This document shows positions 30,148-39,386 of a stretch of DNA of 64,000 nucleotides, piece by piece. The position numbers and the translations under genes were made by a program. A model generated the notes under the pieces. The model was not told the origin of the DNA, did no database searches, and saw only the letters and a program-made list of their open reading frames with translations. Location of the stretch: positions 654,001-718,000 of the forward strand of contig JABTUZ010000002.1 of NCBI GenBank assembly GCA_015075105.1, given 5' to 3'. Numbering within the stretch: position 1 is the stretch's first letter; each line of letters starts with the position of its first letter. Source of the stretch: Leptospiraceae bacterium (GTDB lineage Bacteria > Spirochaetota > Leptospiria > Leptospirales > Leptospiraceae).

Positions 30148-30187
30148 CCATTTATAATATTTTTTTAAAAAAAAATATTATAAATGG
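30148..30187. repeat. 40-bp perfect inverted repeat upstream of flgB
   Basis: Arms 30148-30166 and 30169-30187 are exact reverse complements (CCATTTATAATATTTTTTT) around a 2-base centre. The right arm overlaps the left end of repeat element copy 3, so the left arm looks like an inverted copy of the same end. It lies 58-97 bp before the flgB start codon. No U-tract follows on either side of the stem, so it does not look like a terminator. Confidence 0.8.
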
Positions 30188-30303
30188 CGTACCTGCAAAA
30201 AGTCGTTTTTTGAAAAAGCAATTGTTCAAAAAAGCCAATAAAAGTGCCATTTTCTAGCGTTGTAAAAAGCCCTGAAATGGGTTTTTGCAGTAGCGTCATA
30301 AAT
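30180..30303. repeat. ATAAAT-bounded repeat element, copy 3 (124 bp)
   Basis: Same boundaries as copy 1 (ATAAATGGCGTACC to GTAGCGTCATAAAT). Internal TTTTTTGAA and TTCAAAAAA arms form a hairpin in the left half. In the right half TGTAAAAAGCCC pairs with GGGTTTTTGCA at the place where copy 1 has the unrelated TTGTCCAG/CTGGACAG pair. Confidence 0.75.
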
Positions 30304-30336
30304 AGAGTGTTTAGAAAAATATATTTACAATCTGGT

Positions 30337-30813
30337 CTATTTTATTTTTTTCTTGGTTGATTTGTATTTTCCTGCGGGAGAATGACTCGATATTGCAAGC
30401 CTATTCCATGAATTAATCACAACGATTAAAAAAATCAAATTTGCATAAGAAGTTTCATCGAAATACTTACGAGCTTCTTTTTCCACTTCAAGAGATACGT
30501 GATGCTCTGAGACCTTGGTGATTTCCTCAGTTAAAGCTAAGGCAGCTCTTTCTGCTTCGGTATAAATTGTTGCTTCTCTCCAAGCATTTAACATGTATAA
30601 ACGCTCTTCTGTTTCTCCCATAGCCCTTGCATCTTTGTAATGCATATCTAAACAGTAAGCACATCCATTAATCTGGGAGGATCTCATCTTTACTAATTCG
30701 TATAAAAATGGCTCTAAACTCCCTGCTTGACAGGCCTCTTCTAAAGCAACCATTGCCTTCATTCCATTTGGAAAGGCTGAATATATATCTACAAATTGTC
30801 TATCTTCGCTCAT
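30337..30813 (-). CDS. AhpD-like carboxymuconolactone decarboxylase family protein
   Basis: Alkylhydroperoxidase-D-like fold protein of about 158 residues. The active-site-type motif is CAYCLDMH, preceded by KMRSSQING and followed by ALTEEITKV, the usual layout of the small CMD/AhpD proteins. These often act as peroxide or peroxynitrite reductases, but the substrate cannot be read from sequence. The ATG at 30813 is chosen because AAGGA lies about nine bases before it; the open frame continues to a TTG at 30831. It is monocistronic. Confidence 0.9.
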   Translation of the reverse strand: MSEDRQFVDIYSAFPNGMKAMVALEEACQAGSLEPFLYELVKMRSSQINGCAYCLDMHYKDARAMGETEERLYMLNAWREATIYTEAERAALALTEEITKVSEHHVSLEVEKEARKYFDETSYANLIFLIVVINSWNRLAISSHSPAGKYKSTKKKIK

Positions 30814-30831
30814 GATTTTTTCCTTAAACAA

Positions 30832-31161
30832 ATATTTTGCACCAAATGCTTAAATCCTCTCAAATTAAAAACTAAGTAACAAAACCATATACTCTATTTA
30901 GACCAAGTTTTTCTTGTAATGTTCATTAATTAAACTATAAGTAAAAATACCTATTAATATTTACATAAAGTCTGCCAAATATGTTTCAGTCTTAGATAAA
31001 ATTCTTGAGTAAAGGAATTGATAATTAATCTTGAAAAGAATAGTTTAATTATTGAACATAATATTTAAAGTTACGAAAGACTAAGAAAAAAAGAAACTAT
31101 AAAAAACACCAAACCTCTTTTTCAAGTATTCGGATTAGTTAAAATAGAGAGAAAAAATAAT
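30832..31161. other. Intergenic region between divergent genes, no identified feature
   Basis: About 330 AT-rich bases separate the AhpD-like gene and the restriction-modification gene. I see no convincing small gene, RNA or repeat here. It must contain both divergent promoters, but no clear -35/-10 pair could be fixed. Confidence 0.5.
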
Positions 31162-33954
31162 ATGCCTTTAAGCTGGAATGAAATCAAAGAGCGAGCAATA
31201 ACTTTTTCCAAAGACTGGGAGAATACTGTAAGTGAAGATGCGGAAGCAAAGCCATTTTTAGAAGCATTCTTCAATGTGTTTGGCATTAGCCGAAAAAAAA
31301 TTGCAACCTTTGAACATAAAGTAAGGAAGCTAAACGAGCATGACGGATACATTGATCTTTTCTGGAAAGGCACAATGTTGGTTGAAATGAAAAGTCGTGG
31401 AAAAGATTTGGAAAAGGCATTTATCCAAGCAAAAGAATATATACAAAAACTAAAGCAGGAAGAAATTCCTAAATATATCCTAGTTTCTGATTTTGCTCAA
31501 TTTAATTTATATGATTTAGAAAAAGAGATTAATATCGAATTTACTTTAAAAGATTTAGTAAATAACGTTCAGCATTTTGGATTTATTGCGGGCTATGAAC
31601 AAAAAACCTACGAAGAGCAAGATCCTGTAAATATCAAAGCCGCAGAGTTAATGGGTAAACTCCACGATAGGTTAAAAGAAATCGGATACGAAGGACATCC
31701 GCTCGAAGTTTACTTAGTGAGAGTATTATTCTGCTTATTCGCAGAAGACACAACTATTTTTGAAAAACAATTATTTCAGGATTATATAGAGCAAAGAACA
31801 AATGAAGATGGAAGTGATTTAGCAGCTAAGATCCAAGAACTATTCCAAGTGTTAAATACGCCTAAAGAAAAGCGTTTTAAAAACTTAGATGAGCAGTTAA
31901 ATAAATTTCCATTCGTGAACGGCAAATTATTCGAGGAAACTTTACCCATTGCCAGCTTCGATTCTAAAATGCGTTATGCGTTATTGGAATGTTGCCACTT
32001 GGACTGGAGTTTGATTTCTCCCGCTATTTTTGGCTCGATGTTCCAAGCGGTAATGAACAAAGAAGAGCGTAGAAATTTAGGAGCGCATTACACTAGCGAG
32101 AAAAATATTTTAAAATTAATTGAGCCACTCTTCCTAGATGAACTCTACGAGGAGTTTGAATCAGTTAAGGGCAATCGAAATAGGCTCATAGACTTTCATA
32201 AAAAGCTAGGCAATTTAAAATTTTTAGACCCTGCCTGTGGATGTGGAAACTTCTTAGTAATCACATACAGAGAATTGCGAATTTTGGAAATCAAAGTATT
32301 AAAAGTCCTCAGCAAAAAAGAGATGTTTACGAACATCAAAAATGTAGCACTCATAGATGTTGACCAAATGTATGGAATTGAAATCGAAGATTTTCCCGCG
32401 AGAGTGGCTGAGGTAGCAATGTGGCTAATAGACCACCAGATGAATCAAAAACTAAGCAAAGAATTTGGAATGTATTTTTTGAGACTTCCTTTGCAGAAAG
32501 CAGCAAATATAGTTCATGCCAACGCTCTTAGAACAGATTGGGGTATTCTTTTAAGACCTAGGATTATAGAAACGTACTTTTACGACATGGGCAAAAAGGA
32601 AGTAGCCGGTAAGGTGCAAACGGTTAAGGACGATTATTCGTATATTCTTGGAAATCCACCGTTTGTGGGAAAGTATTTACAAAACCAAGAACAAAAGGAT
32701 GATTTAGATTTAGTGTTTAAAGAAGTAAAAGGAGCGGGTGTTTTAGACTATGTAGCCGCTTGGTATTTAAAAGTAGCAGAATACATTCAGAATTCTAAAA
32801 TCAAAGCAGCATTTGTTTCTACGAATTCTATCACTCAAGGAGAACAAGTAGGAGTTTTGTGGAATGAATTATTTTTTAAATATAAAATAAAAATTCATTT
32901 TGCGCATAGAACATTTAAATGGAGCAATGAGGCTAAGGGTAACGCGGCTGTGCATGTTGTTATTGTTGGGTTTGCTAATTTTGATACGAATAAAAAAAAT
33001 CTTTTTGAATACGAGGATACCAAAGGAGAAGCACATAAAATTCCTGCAAAGAATATTAATCCATATTTAGTCGAAGGAAAAGATTTCGTTATTTTAAAGC
33101 GAAGAACTCCTATCTCGAATGTTCCAGAAATATCTTTTGGAAGTATGCCAAATGATGGAGGAAATTTCCTATTTACCGATGAAGAAAAAAAAGAGTTCCT
33201 AAAACTAGAACCGAATGCAAAAAAATTTATGAGACCCTTAATAAGCGGTTATGAATTTTTAAATGGGGAAAACAGGTGGTGTCTATGGTTAAAAGATGCT
33301 GAACCGCAAGAACTTAAAGAACTAAAAGAAGTTAGGAAGCGAATTGAAGCTGTTCAAAATCTGAGACAAAAAAGCAATCGGGAAGCAACAAAAAAGTTAG
33401 CCGCATTTCCTCAACTGTTCGGAGAAATTAGGCAACCTGATTCCTCCTATATTGCTATACCAAGAGTATCCTCTGAGAAAAGAAAATTTATACCTATTGG
33501 TTTCTTCTCTAAAGATTATATCTTAAGTGATACCTGCTTGTATGTTGCATCACAAAATCTACTTACATTCGGAATTTTACAATCCACAATGCACATGTGT
33601 TGGGTGAGATCAGTATGCGGTAGATTAAAAAGTGATTATAGATATTCAAATGAAATTGTTTACAATAACTACCCATGGCCTCTTAATCCAACAGAAAAAC
33701 AAACTAAAGCTATTGAAATGTATGCACAAAAGGTTTTAGATGCGAGAAAGGAATTTCCTGATTCAAGTCTTGCTACTTTGTATGATCCTCTCTCCATGCC
33801 ACCAAAACTAACGAAAGCACACCAAGAATTGGACAAAGCAGTAGATGCGGCTTATCGTTCTCAGCCGTTTACAAGTGAAGCAAAACGCATGGAGTTTTTG
33901 TTTGAGTTGTACGAGAAGTATACTGTAGGTTTATTTGCGAAAGAAAAGGTTTGA
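31162..33954 (+). CDS. MmeI-type (Type IIL) single-chain restriction-modification enzyme
   Basis: One polypeptide of 930 residues that joins an endonuclease, an adenine methyltransferase and a target-recognition region. The nuclease signature is Asp65-X9-Glu75-X-Lys77 (D...VEMKSRG), the same spacing as in MmeI. A helical linker (about 150-300) precedes the methyltransferase, with FxGxG-like motif I DPACGCGNF at 356-364 and catalytic motif IV NPPF at 498-501. The C-terminal third (about 600-900) should carry the specificity domain. Length matches the family (about 920), and no separate specificity or helicase gene is nearby, so the system appears complete and solitary. The recognition sequence cannot be predicted here. 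Confidence 0.9.
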   Translation: MPLSWNEIKERAITFSKDWENTVSEDAEAKPFLEAFFNVFGISRKKIATFEHKVRKLNEHDGYIDLFWKGTMLVEMKSRGKDLEKAFIQAKEYIQKLKQEEIPKYILVSDFAQFNLYDLEKEINIEFTLKDLVNNVQHFGFIAGYEQKTYEEQDPVNIKAAELMGKLHDRLKEIGYEGHPLEVYLVRVLFCLFAEDTTIFEKQLFQDYIEQRTNEDGSDLAAKIQELFQVLNTPKEKRFKNLDEQLNKFPFVNGKLFEETLPIASFDSKMRYALLECCHLDWSLISPAIFGSMFQAVMNKEERRNLGAHYTSEKNILKLIEPLFLDELYEEFESVKGNRNRLIDFHKKLGNLKFLDPACGCGNFLVITYRELRILEIKVLKVLSKKEMFTNIKNVALIDVDQMYGIEIEDFPARVAEVAMWLIDHQMNQKLSKEFGMYFLRLPLQKAANIVHANALRTDWGILLRPRIIETYFYDMGKKEVAGKVQTVKDDYSYILGNPPFVGKYLQNQEQKDDLDLVFKEVKGAGVLDYVAAWYLKVAEYIQNSKIKAAFVSTNSITQGEQVGVLWNELFFKYKIKIHFAHRTFKWSNEAKGNAAVHVVIVGFANFDTNKKNLFEYEDTKGEAHKIPAKNINPYLVEGKDFVILKRRTPISNVPEISFGSMPNDGGNFLFTDEEKKEFLKLEPNAKKFMRPLISGYEFLNGENRWCLWLKDAEPQELKELKEVRKRIEAVQNLRQKSNREATKKLAAFPQLFGEIRQPDSSYIAIPRVSSEKRKFIPIGFFSKDYILSDTCLYVASQNLLTFGILQSTMHMCWVRSVCGRLKSDYRYSNEIVYNNYPWPLNPTEKQTKAIEMYAQKVLDARKEFPDSSLATLYDPLSMPPKLTKAHQELDKAVDAAYRSQPFTSEAKRMEFLFELYEKYTVGLFAKEKV

Positions 33955-34017
33955 ATATTTATGAATTGGCAAAATATTTTTCAACTTCTGTTTCAATTTT
34001 TGTATATTCAAAAATTT

Positions 34018-34803
34018 TTATATAGAATTTGATTTAATTTCTTTAGTTTCAGTTAATAAGTAAGAAGTACCTATGAGTCCATTCGGAAAAAGATTTATAC
34101 TTGAAAAATTCGTATCGTCAAAATCCCAGTAAGTTATTTCCATTCCATCTACTTCATAAACAGGGTTGTTTCTGAAAAATTTGACTGGCTGTAATCCCTG
34201 AAACAAATTCCAAGTTCGTTTTTCACCAAACAGTTTTCTCAGCACGAGTCTTTTGATTCCAAGATATCTTAACTTTGAGATAAAACTATCAATCTCTGTT
34301 ATGTTATGCTCTGTGATAACCGCAGAAATTTTTATTTCGATTTTACTCTTGGCTAAAATTTTACTTAGGTCGGGAATATTTTCAGTCCCCATCATGGCTT
34401 TGTATGTTTTTTTTTCAAATGTCGGGAATGATATACAAGCTTTGTTGTATGAGTTGAATTCCAAAATTTTTTTTAGGGCTAAGGCTCCATTCGTATGAAG
34501 TGAAATATTGGATAGAGGAATTTTTATTCTAATTTCATCAATGAGTTTCGTTTCAAATTTATAAAGTTGGGGATCGGAAATTGTACCGGTAAAGATGATA
34601 TTTGTTGTTTGGGTTTTTTGTAATTCGATAAGAAATTTTTCCTGATTGAGTAAAGGATACAATTCAAGATTGTCTATATTTACTATTTTCGGGAGAGATT
34701 TGCCGATACAAAATGGACAATACCGATTGCATTTTCCGGAAAAGAGAATATTTGCAAAATCGTAAGGTGTCTTTTTTATTGATAGGATTCCATTGGAGGG
34801 CAT
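34018..34803 (-). CDS. Radical SAM protein, function unknown
   Basis: Radical S-adenosylmethionine protein of about 261 residues with the cluster motif CNRYCPFC (Cys25, Cys29, Cys32) near the N-terminus. A barrel-like body includes [14 protein letters not shown] and [18 protein letters not shown]. No second iron-sulphur site or SPASM domain is evident. I use the ATG at 34803; the frame is open to a TTG at 34809. It overlaps the end of gcvP by 28 bp in another frame, so it is transcribed with the glycine cleavage genes. Whether it serves lipoate or glycine metabolism is unknown. Confidence 0.82.
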   Translation of the reverse strand: MPSNGILSIKKTPYDFANILFSGKCNRYCPFCIGKSLPKIVNIDNLELYPLLNQEKFLIELQKTQTTNIIFTGTISDPQLYKFETKLIDEIRIKIPLSNISLHTNGALALKKILEFNSYNKACISFPTFEKKTYKAMMGTENIPDLSKILAKSKIEIKISAVITEHNITEIDSFISKLRYLGIKRLVLRKLFGEKRTWNLFQGLQPVKFFRNNPVYEVDGMEITYWDFDDTNFSSINLFPNGLIGTSYLLTETKEIKSNSI

Positions 34804-37640
34804 GAGCAAACAAGATTCCTATCGCCATAGACATTATCCACCCTTCCTACTGAAGGCCAAAATTTATTATTACGCAAATAAGGTAGTGGAAAAATTGCAA
34901 GCTCTCTGGAATATTGGTGATTCCATTTCTCTGAAATCACAGACTCTGCCGTGTGAGGGGAATTTTTTAGAGGGTTGTCGGTTTCGTCTAACGTACCGTT
35001 TTCTATTTGTCGGATTTCTTCACGAATAGAAATTAATGCATCACAAAACCTGTCTAATTCTTCTTTTGATTCGCTTTCTGTTGGCTCTATCATTAGAGTC
35101 CCTGGAACCGGAAAGGACATAGTAGGGGCGTGAAATCCATAGTCCATTAGTCTTTTGGCTACATCTTCTACTTCAATTTTTGCACTACTTTTAAACATTC
35201 TGAAATCCATAATACATTCGTGAGCGATAAAACCATTCTTTCCTTTATAAAGCAGTGGATAGAATTCGGAGAGTCTTTTCGCAACATAATTGGCGTTTAG
35301 AATGGCTAATTTTGTAGAAAGTGTAAGTCCTTCTTTGCCAGTCATGCGAATATACATCCAAGAAATTGGAAGAATCCCGGCGCTACCCCAAGGAGCTGCG
35401 GATACCGAACCATCTTTCGAGTTTGAATTATTTTCTGTCACAGAATGCCCGGGAAGAAATGGTTTTAAATGTTTTGCAACGCCTATCGGTCCGACTCCAG
35501 GGCCTCCTCCACCGTGAGGAATTGCAAAAGTTTTGTGTAGATTTAGATGACAAACATCTGCACCAATATCAGCAGGTCTGCACAAGCCGACTTGAGCATT
35601 CATATTTGCCCCATCCATATATACCTGACCACCATGACTATGAACAATTTCACAAATTTCTTTTATAGATTCTTCAAATACTCCATGAGTAGAAGGGTAG
35701 GTAACCATAAATACTGCCAGATCTTTTGAATATTCAGAAGACTTTGCTTTAAGATCGTTAATATTAATATTTCCTTGTGCGTCACACGACACCGGTACTA
35801 CTTTAAATCCGGCTAATGCAGCACTTGCAGGATTTGTTCCATGGGCTGACACAGGAATGAGGCAAACATTTCTATTGAGTTCGTTTTTTGATTTATGAAA
35901 TTTTCTTATTGCTAAAAGCCCGGCATACTCTCCTTGCGAGCCTGCGTTTGGTTGCAAGGAAATTGCAGGGAATCCGGTGATTTCAGATAAATACGATTCG
36001 AGTTGTTGAAATAATTTTTGATAGCCCTCGCTCTGATTTTTTGGGACGAAAGGATGAATGTTTGCAAATTCAGCCCATGTAATAGGTAACATTTCAGATG
36101 CTGCATTTAATTTCATCGTGCAAGAGCCAAGAGGAATCATAGAGGTTGTAAGAGATATATCTTTAAGTTCGAGTGTCTTGATATAACGCATTAGTTTTGT
36201 TTCTGTGTGGTAAGAGTTAAAAACAGGGTGTGTCAAAAATTCAGAGGTTCTTTTCAAATTTTCTGGAAAATTGGTTTTGCTAAATTCTTCTGCTTGGGAT
36301 TTCTCCAAAAAAATAGACAGAATATCCTGAAATCTATTTTCGTTTAGAGTTTCGTCTAAAGAGATCGCAATTTTATTTTCATCAATGAGTCTGAAATTTA
36401 TTTTTTTACTCTCTGCTATTTTCAGAATGTCTGAGGATTTTTTATGCTTTAAGTTTATTGTCAAGGTATCAAAATAAAATTCATTCTCTACTGAATAGCC
36501 GGAATTTTTCAAAGAGGTCGCTAGTCGATCTGTAAACTCGTGAATTCTCTTTGCAATATTTTTTAGACCTAAGGCTCCGTGGTAAACGGCATACATGGAA
36601 GAAATCACTGCAAGCAAAACTTGAGCAGTGCATATATTACTTGTAGCTTTATCTCTTCTGATATGTTGCTCCCTTGTTTGTAAGGATAGCCTTAAAGCTG
36701 GCTTTCCTGAAGAGTCCTTGGAAACACCGATGAGCCTTCCCGGCATTTGCCTTTTGAATTCATCTTTAGTTGCAAAATATCCAGCGTGTGGTCCACCAAA
36801 TCCAAGGGGCACTCCAAATCTTTGAGTAGTCCCTACTGCGATATCTGCCCCAAATTCACCAGGTGGCTTTAAAAGAGTAAGGCTTAAAAGATCGGCTGAA
36901 ACTGTAACAAGAATTCCATTCTTATGTGCGTTATCCGTCACAGTGCTGTAATCGTGAATCTCTCCGCTTGAGCAGGGGTATTGTAATAGCATTCCAAAAT
37001 ATTCATTTGAAAAGGAAAATTTCTTCCAATCCCCTACAACTACTTCTATTCCGATAGGCTCTGCTCTTGTCTTGATTACATCTATAGTTTGTGGATAACA
37101 ATTGTATGATACAAAAAATTTATTTGAATTCGATTCTGGTTTTAGCGAATAACTCATAAACATAGCTTCCGCAGCAGAAGTGGCTTCATCCAAAAGAGAT
37201 GCATTTGCTATTTCCATCCCGGTTAAATCCATTACCATTGTTTGAAAATTAAGAAGAGCCTCCATTCTTCCTTGTGAAATTTCTGCCTGATATGGAGTGT
37301 ATGCCGTGTACCAGCTTGGATTTTCTATTATATTTCTTCTTATGACAGAGGGAGTAATTGTATCATAATAGCCTTGACCAATGTAAGAACGAAAAATTTT
37401 ATTGTTCGATATAATACTATGCAATTCGCCTAACGCATCGTATTCACTTAGAGGCTCTGGTAGAGAACTGAGTTCTTTGCATCGGATATTCGAAGGGATA
37501 GTTTTATCAATCAGTTCATCCAAGTTGGATAAATTTAGAAGCTTCAACATTTCAGAAACTTCATTTGGATTTGAGCCTATGTGCCGATTGGTAAAAGAAT
37601 CATAATTGAAAAATTGTTCGTTCTGATTTGTCTTAGCCAT
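34776..37640 (-). CDS. gcvP: Glycine dehydrogenase (decarboxylating), P protein
   Basis: PLP enzyme that decarboxylates glycine and passes the aminomethyl group to lipoyl-GcvH. The 954-residue single chain has both halves (N-terminal fold about 20-450, C-terminal about 470-950), unlike species with split gcvPA/gcvPB. The PLP lysine is in [17 protein letters not shown] (Lys703). The N-terminal DSFTNRHIG and the C-terminal [13 protein letters not shown] are conserved landmarks. It starts 13 bp after gcvH and its last 28 bp overlap the radical SAM gene. Confidence 0.97.
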   Translation of the reverse strand: MAKTNQNEQFFNYDSFTNRHIGSNPNEVSEMLKLLNLSNLDELIDKTIPSNIRCKELSSLPEPLSEYDALGELHSIISNNKIFRSYIGQGYYDTITPSVIRRNIIENPSWYTAYTPYQAEISQGRMEALLNFQTMVMDLTGMEIANASLLDEATSAAEAMFMSYSLKPESNSNKFFVSYNCYPQTIDVIKTRAEPIGIEVVVGDWKKFSFSNEYFGMLLQYPCSSGEIHDYSTVTDNAHKNGILVTVSADLLSLTLLKPPGEFGADIAVGTTQRFGVPLGFGGPHAGYFATKDEFKRQMPGRLIGVSKDSSGKPALRLSLQTREQHIRRDKATSNICTAQVLLAVISSMYAVYHGALGLKNIAKRIHEFTDRLATSLKNSGYSVENEFYFDTLTINLKHKKSSDILKIAESKKINFRLIDENKIAISLDETLNENRFQDILSIFLEKSQAEEFSKTNFPENLKRTSEFLTHPVFNSYHTETKLMRYIKTLELKDISLTTSMIPLGSCTMKLNAASEMLPITWAEFANIHPFVPKNQSEGYQKLFQQLESYLSEITGFPAISLQPNAGSQGEYAGLLAIRKFHKSKNELNRNVCLIPVSAHGTNPASAALAGFKVVPVSCDAQGNININDLKAKSSEYSKDLAVFMVTYPSTHGVFEESIKEICEIVHSHGGQVYMDGANMNAQVGLCRPADIGADVCHLNLHKTFAIPHGGGGPGVGPIGVAKHLKPFLPGHSVTENNSNSKDGSVSAAPWGSAGILPISWMYIRMTGKEGLTLSTKLAILNANYVAKRLSEFYPLLYKGKNGFIAHECIMDFRMFKSSAKIEVEDVAKRLMDYGFHAPTMSFPVPGTLMIEPTESESKEELDRFCDALISIREEIRQIENGTLDETDNPLKNSPHTAESVISEKWNHQYSRELAIFPLPYLRNNKFWPSVGRVDNVYGDRNLVCSCPPMESYQ

Positions 37641-37653
37641 ATTTTTTTCCTGA

Positions 37654-38046
37654 CTACTCTAAATCTTTGATGTATTCTCTGTATTCTGATGAGCTTAAAA
37701 GCCCGGAAAGCTCTTCGGATTGAAAATTCACAATCTTTATCATCCAAGCAGAATACGCATCTTTGTTGATTGCGGAAGGATCGCTTGTCAAAGTAGAATT
37801 GATTTCTGAGACCTCTCCACTGATGGGAGAATATAAATCATCGGCAGCTTTTACTGATTCAATCGTTCCAAAGCTGTCTTTAGCTTTGAGTTTTTTTCCT
37901 ACTTTTGGCAAATCAATAAATACAATATCGCCTAACGCAGATTGAGCATAGTCAGAAATTCCGAGTATAGCAATTTCTCCTTCAACTTTTACCCATTCGT
38001 GCTTTTTAGTGTATTTTAGTCCTTCACTTACTTTTGCGTCTGACAT
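37654..38046 (-). CDS. gcvH: Glycine cleavage system H protein
   Basis: Lipoyl carrier of the glycine cleavage system. The 130-residue protein has [13 protein letters not shown] near the start and the lipoylation site [15 protein letters not shown], with Lys66. Length and fold pattern are normal. It lies 12 bp after gcvT and 13 bp before gcvP. Confidence 0.97.
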   Translation of the reverse strand: MSDAKVSEGLKYTKKHEWVKVEGEIAILGISDYAQSALGDIVFIDLPKVGKKLKAKDSFGTIESVKAADDLYSPISGEVSEINSTLTSDPSAINKDAYSAWMIKIVNFQSEELSGLLSSSEYREYIKDLE

Positions 38047-38058
38047 TTTACTAACCTC

Positions 38059-39219
38059 TTAATTTTTTTTAATACTTCCGGTGATAAAATTTCCTGTATG
38101 TACAACTGCTTTTTTGAATTCTGAACGAATTTCTATTAAAATTTCAGTCCCATCTTCCCAAAAACCTTTTTTCAAAATTGCCATTCCTATACTTTTTTTT
38201 AAGGTAGGGGAATATGTTCCCGAAGTTACTTTTCCGATTGGATTTTTGGCTAAATCAAAAACAGAATAATTTTCTCGTAACACCCCGGGATCCAATAACT
38301 GGATACCCAGTATTTTTTCTGGAGGGTTCTCTTTTTTTTGTAAGATAATTTTATCATAGCAAAGAAATTCTTTGTCTTTTTTCTTTACTATCCAGCCAAT
38401 TCCAGATTCAACCGGAGTTCTGTAACTCGTAAGCTCATGACCGTAGAGAGGATATTTTGCTTCAATTCTTAGAGTGTCTCTTGCTCCAAGACCAACCGGA
38501 ACTAAACCGAAGGGTTTCCCAAAACTAAGAAGTTCATCCCAAATTTTCAACCCCAAAGAAATGGAAGAATAGATTTCAAATCCATCTTCTCCCGTGTAAC
38601 CTGTTCTTGAAACGATCAGCTCCTCTCCTTGAAATGGTATCAGCGCAAATGAATAGTATTTTATAAAATCCAGATTCTTATCTATATATTTTGAAAAGAT
38701 TTCATCTGCTTTTGGTCCTTGGATTGCAATTTGGTGCCAATTCAAACTTTCGTTTCTGATATTGACTGAATGCGGAAAACTGATTAAGTGCGAAAATACA
38801 TCTTCGTAATTAGAGGCGTTGGAACAAATCATGTATTTTTCATCACTGAATTTATAAACAGTGACATCATCCACAATTCCACCTTCTTTATTTAAAATTG
38901 CATTGTACTGAACCTGAAAATTTTTTAGAGAATTAATTGAATTGCAGGTAAGTTTTTCCAAAAAGCCAAGAATCTTATCCGGCTTTCCTTCTACAAAAAT
39001 TTCTCCCATGTGAGATACATCAAACAACCCTGCAGATTTTCTTGTATTTTCGTGCTCGGCAATAATTCCGGTATATTGAATTGGCATTTCCCATCCACCA
39101 AAACTAACCATCTTTGCACCAAGACTTTTATGCTTTTCGTTTAAAGGAGTTTTTTTAAGATTTTCCACAATTTTTTTCCATTCAGCCAAGCTATATTTAA
39201 CCAGTTTTACAAAAGGCAT
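38059..39219 (-). CDS. gcvT: Aminomethyltransferase, T protein of glycine cleavage
   Basis: Tetrahydrofolate-dependent aminomethyltransferase, first gene of gcvT-gcvH-gcvP. Landmarks are [30 protein letters not shown], and [14 protein letters not shown] with the folate-site region. The frame has 386 residues from the ATG at 39219. The first 17 have no counterpart in the family as I know it, and the AGGA is directly against that ATG with no spacer. A GTG at 39168 would begin just before the conserved KKTPL and is a real alternative. The ATG lies in a sequence resembling the end of the repeat element. Confidence 0.94.
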   Translation of the reverse strand: MPFVKLVKYSLAEWKKIVENLKKTPLNEKHKSLGAKMVSFGGWEMPIQYTGIIAEHENTRKSAGLFDVSHMGEIFVEGKPDKILGFLEKLTCNSINSLKNFQVQYNAILNKEGGIVDDVTVYKFSDEKYMICSNASNYEDVFSHLISFPHSVNIRNESLNWHQIAIQGPKADEIFSKYIDKNLDFIKYYSFALIPFQGEELIVSRTGYTGEDGFEIYSSISLGLKIWDELLSFGKPFGLVPVGLGARDTLRIEAKYPLYGHELTSYRTPVESGIGWIVKKKDKEFLCYDKIILQKKENPPEKILGIQLLDPGVLRENYSVFDLAKNPIGKVTSGTYSPTLKKSIGMAILKKGFWEDGTEILIEIRSEFKKAVVHTGNFITGSIKKN

Positions 39220-39251
39220 TCCTGCAAAAAGTAATTTATTGAAAAATTCTA
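39214..39251. repeat. Partial relic of the ATAAAT-bounded repeat element
   Basis: GGCATTCCTGCAAAAAGT followed by TTTATTGAAAAA aligns with the left end of copy 3 (GGCGTACCTGCAAAAAGT, TTTTTTGAAAAA). The right part of the element is not recognisable. It covers the first codons of the longest gcvT frame. Confidence 0.4.
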
Positions 39252-39289
39252 ATAGTAAAATTCATTAAAATAACTTATACTTTGGCAGT

Positions 39290-39302
39290 GCTATCGAATA
39301 GC
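39290..39302. promoter_or_regulatory. Palindrome GCTATCGAATAGC in the gcvT-dinB divergent region
   Basis: A 5-bp stem with a 3-base centre lies between the divergent gcvT and dinB genes. It could be an operator for either; no known consensus is matched. Confidence 0.25.
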
Positions 39303-39386
39303 AAAGAAAGATTTTCTTTTTATTTTTTTGGAAAATATCAGAAAAGAAATAGTTGAAAAATATACCTAAACAAATACTACGTTAGT

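Noticed and set aside
39220-39386. Glycine riboswitch ahead of gcvT
   Set aside because: The leader is only about 167 bp, AT-rich, and lacks the conserved tandem glycine aptamer core that I would recognise.
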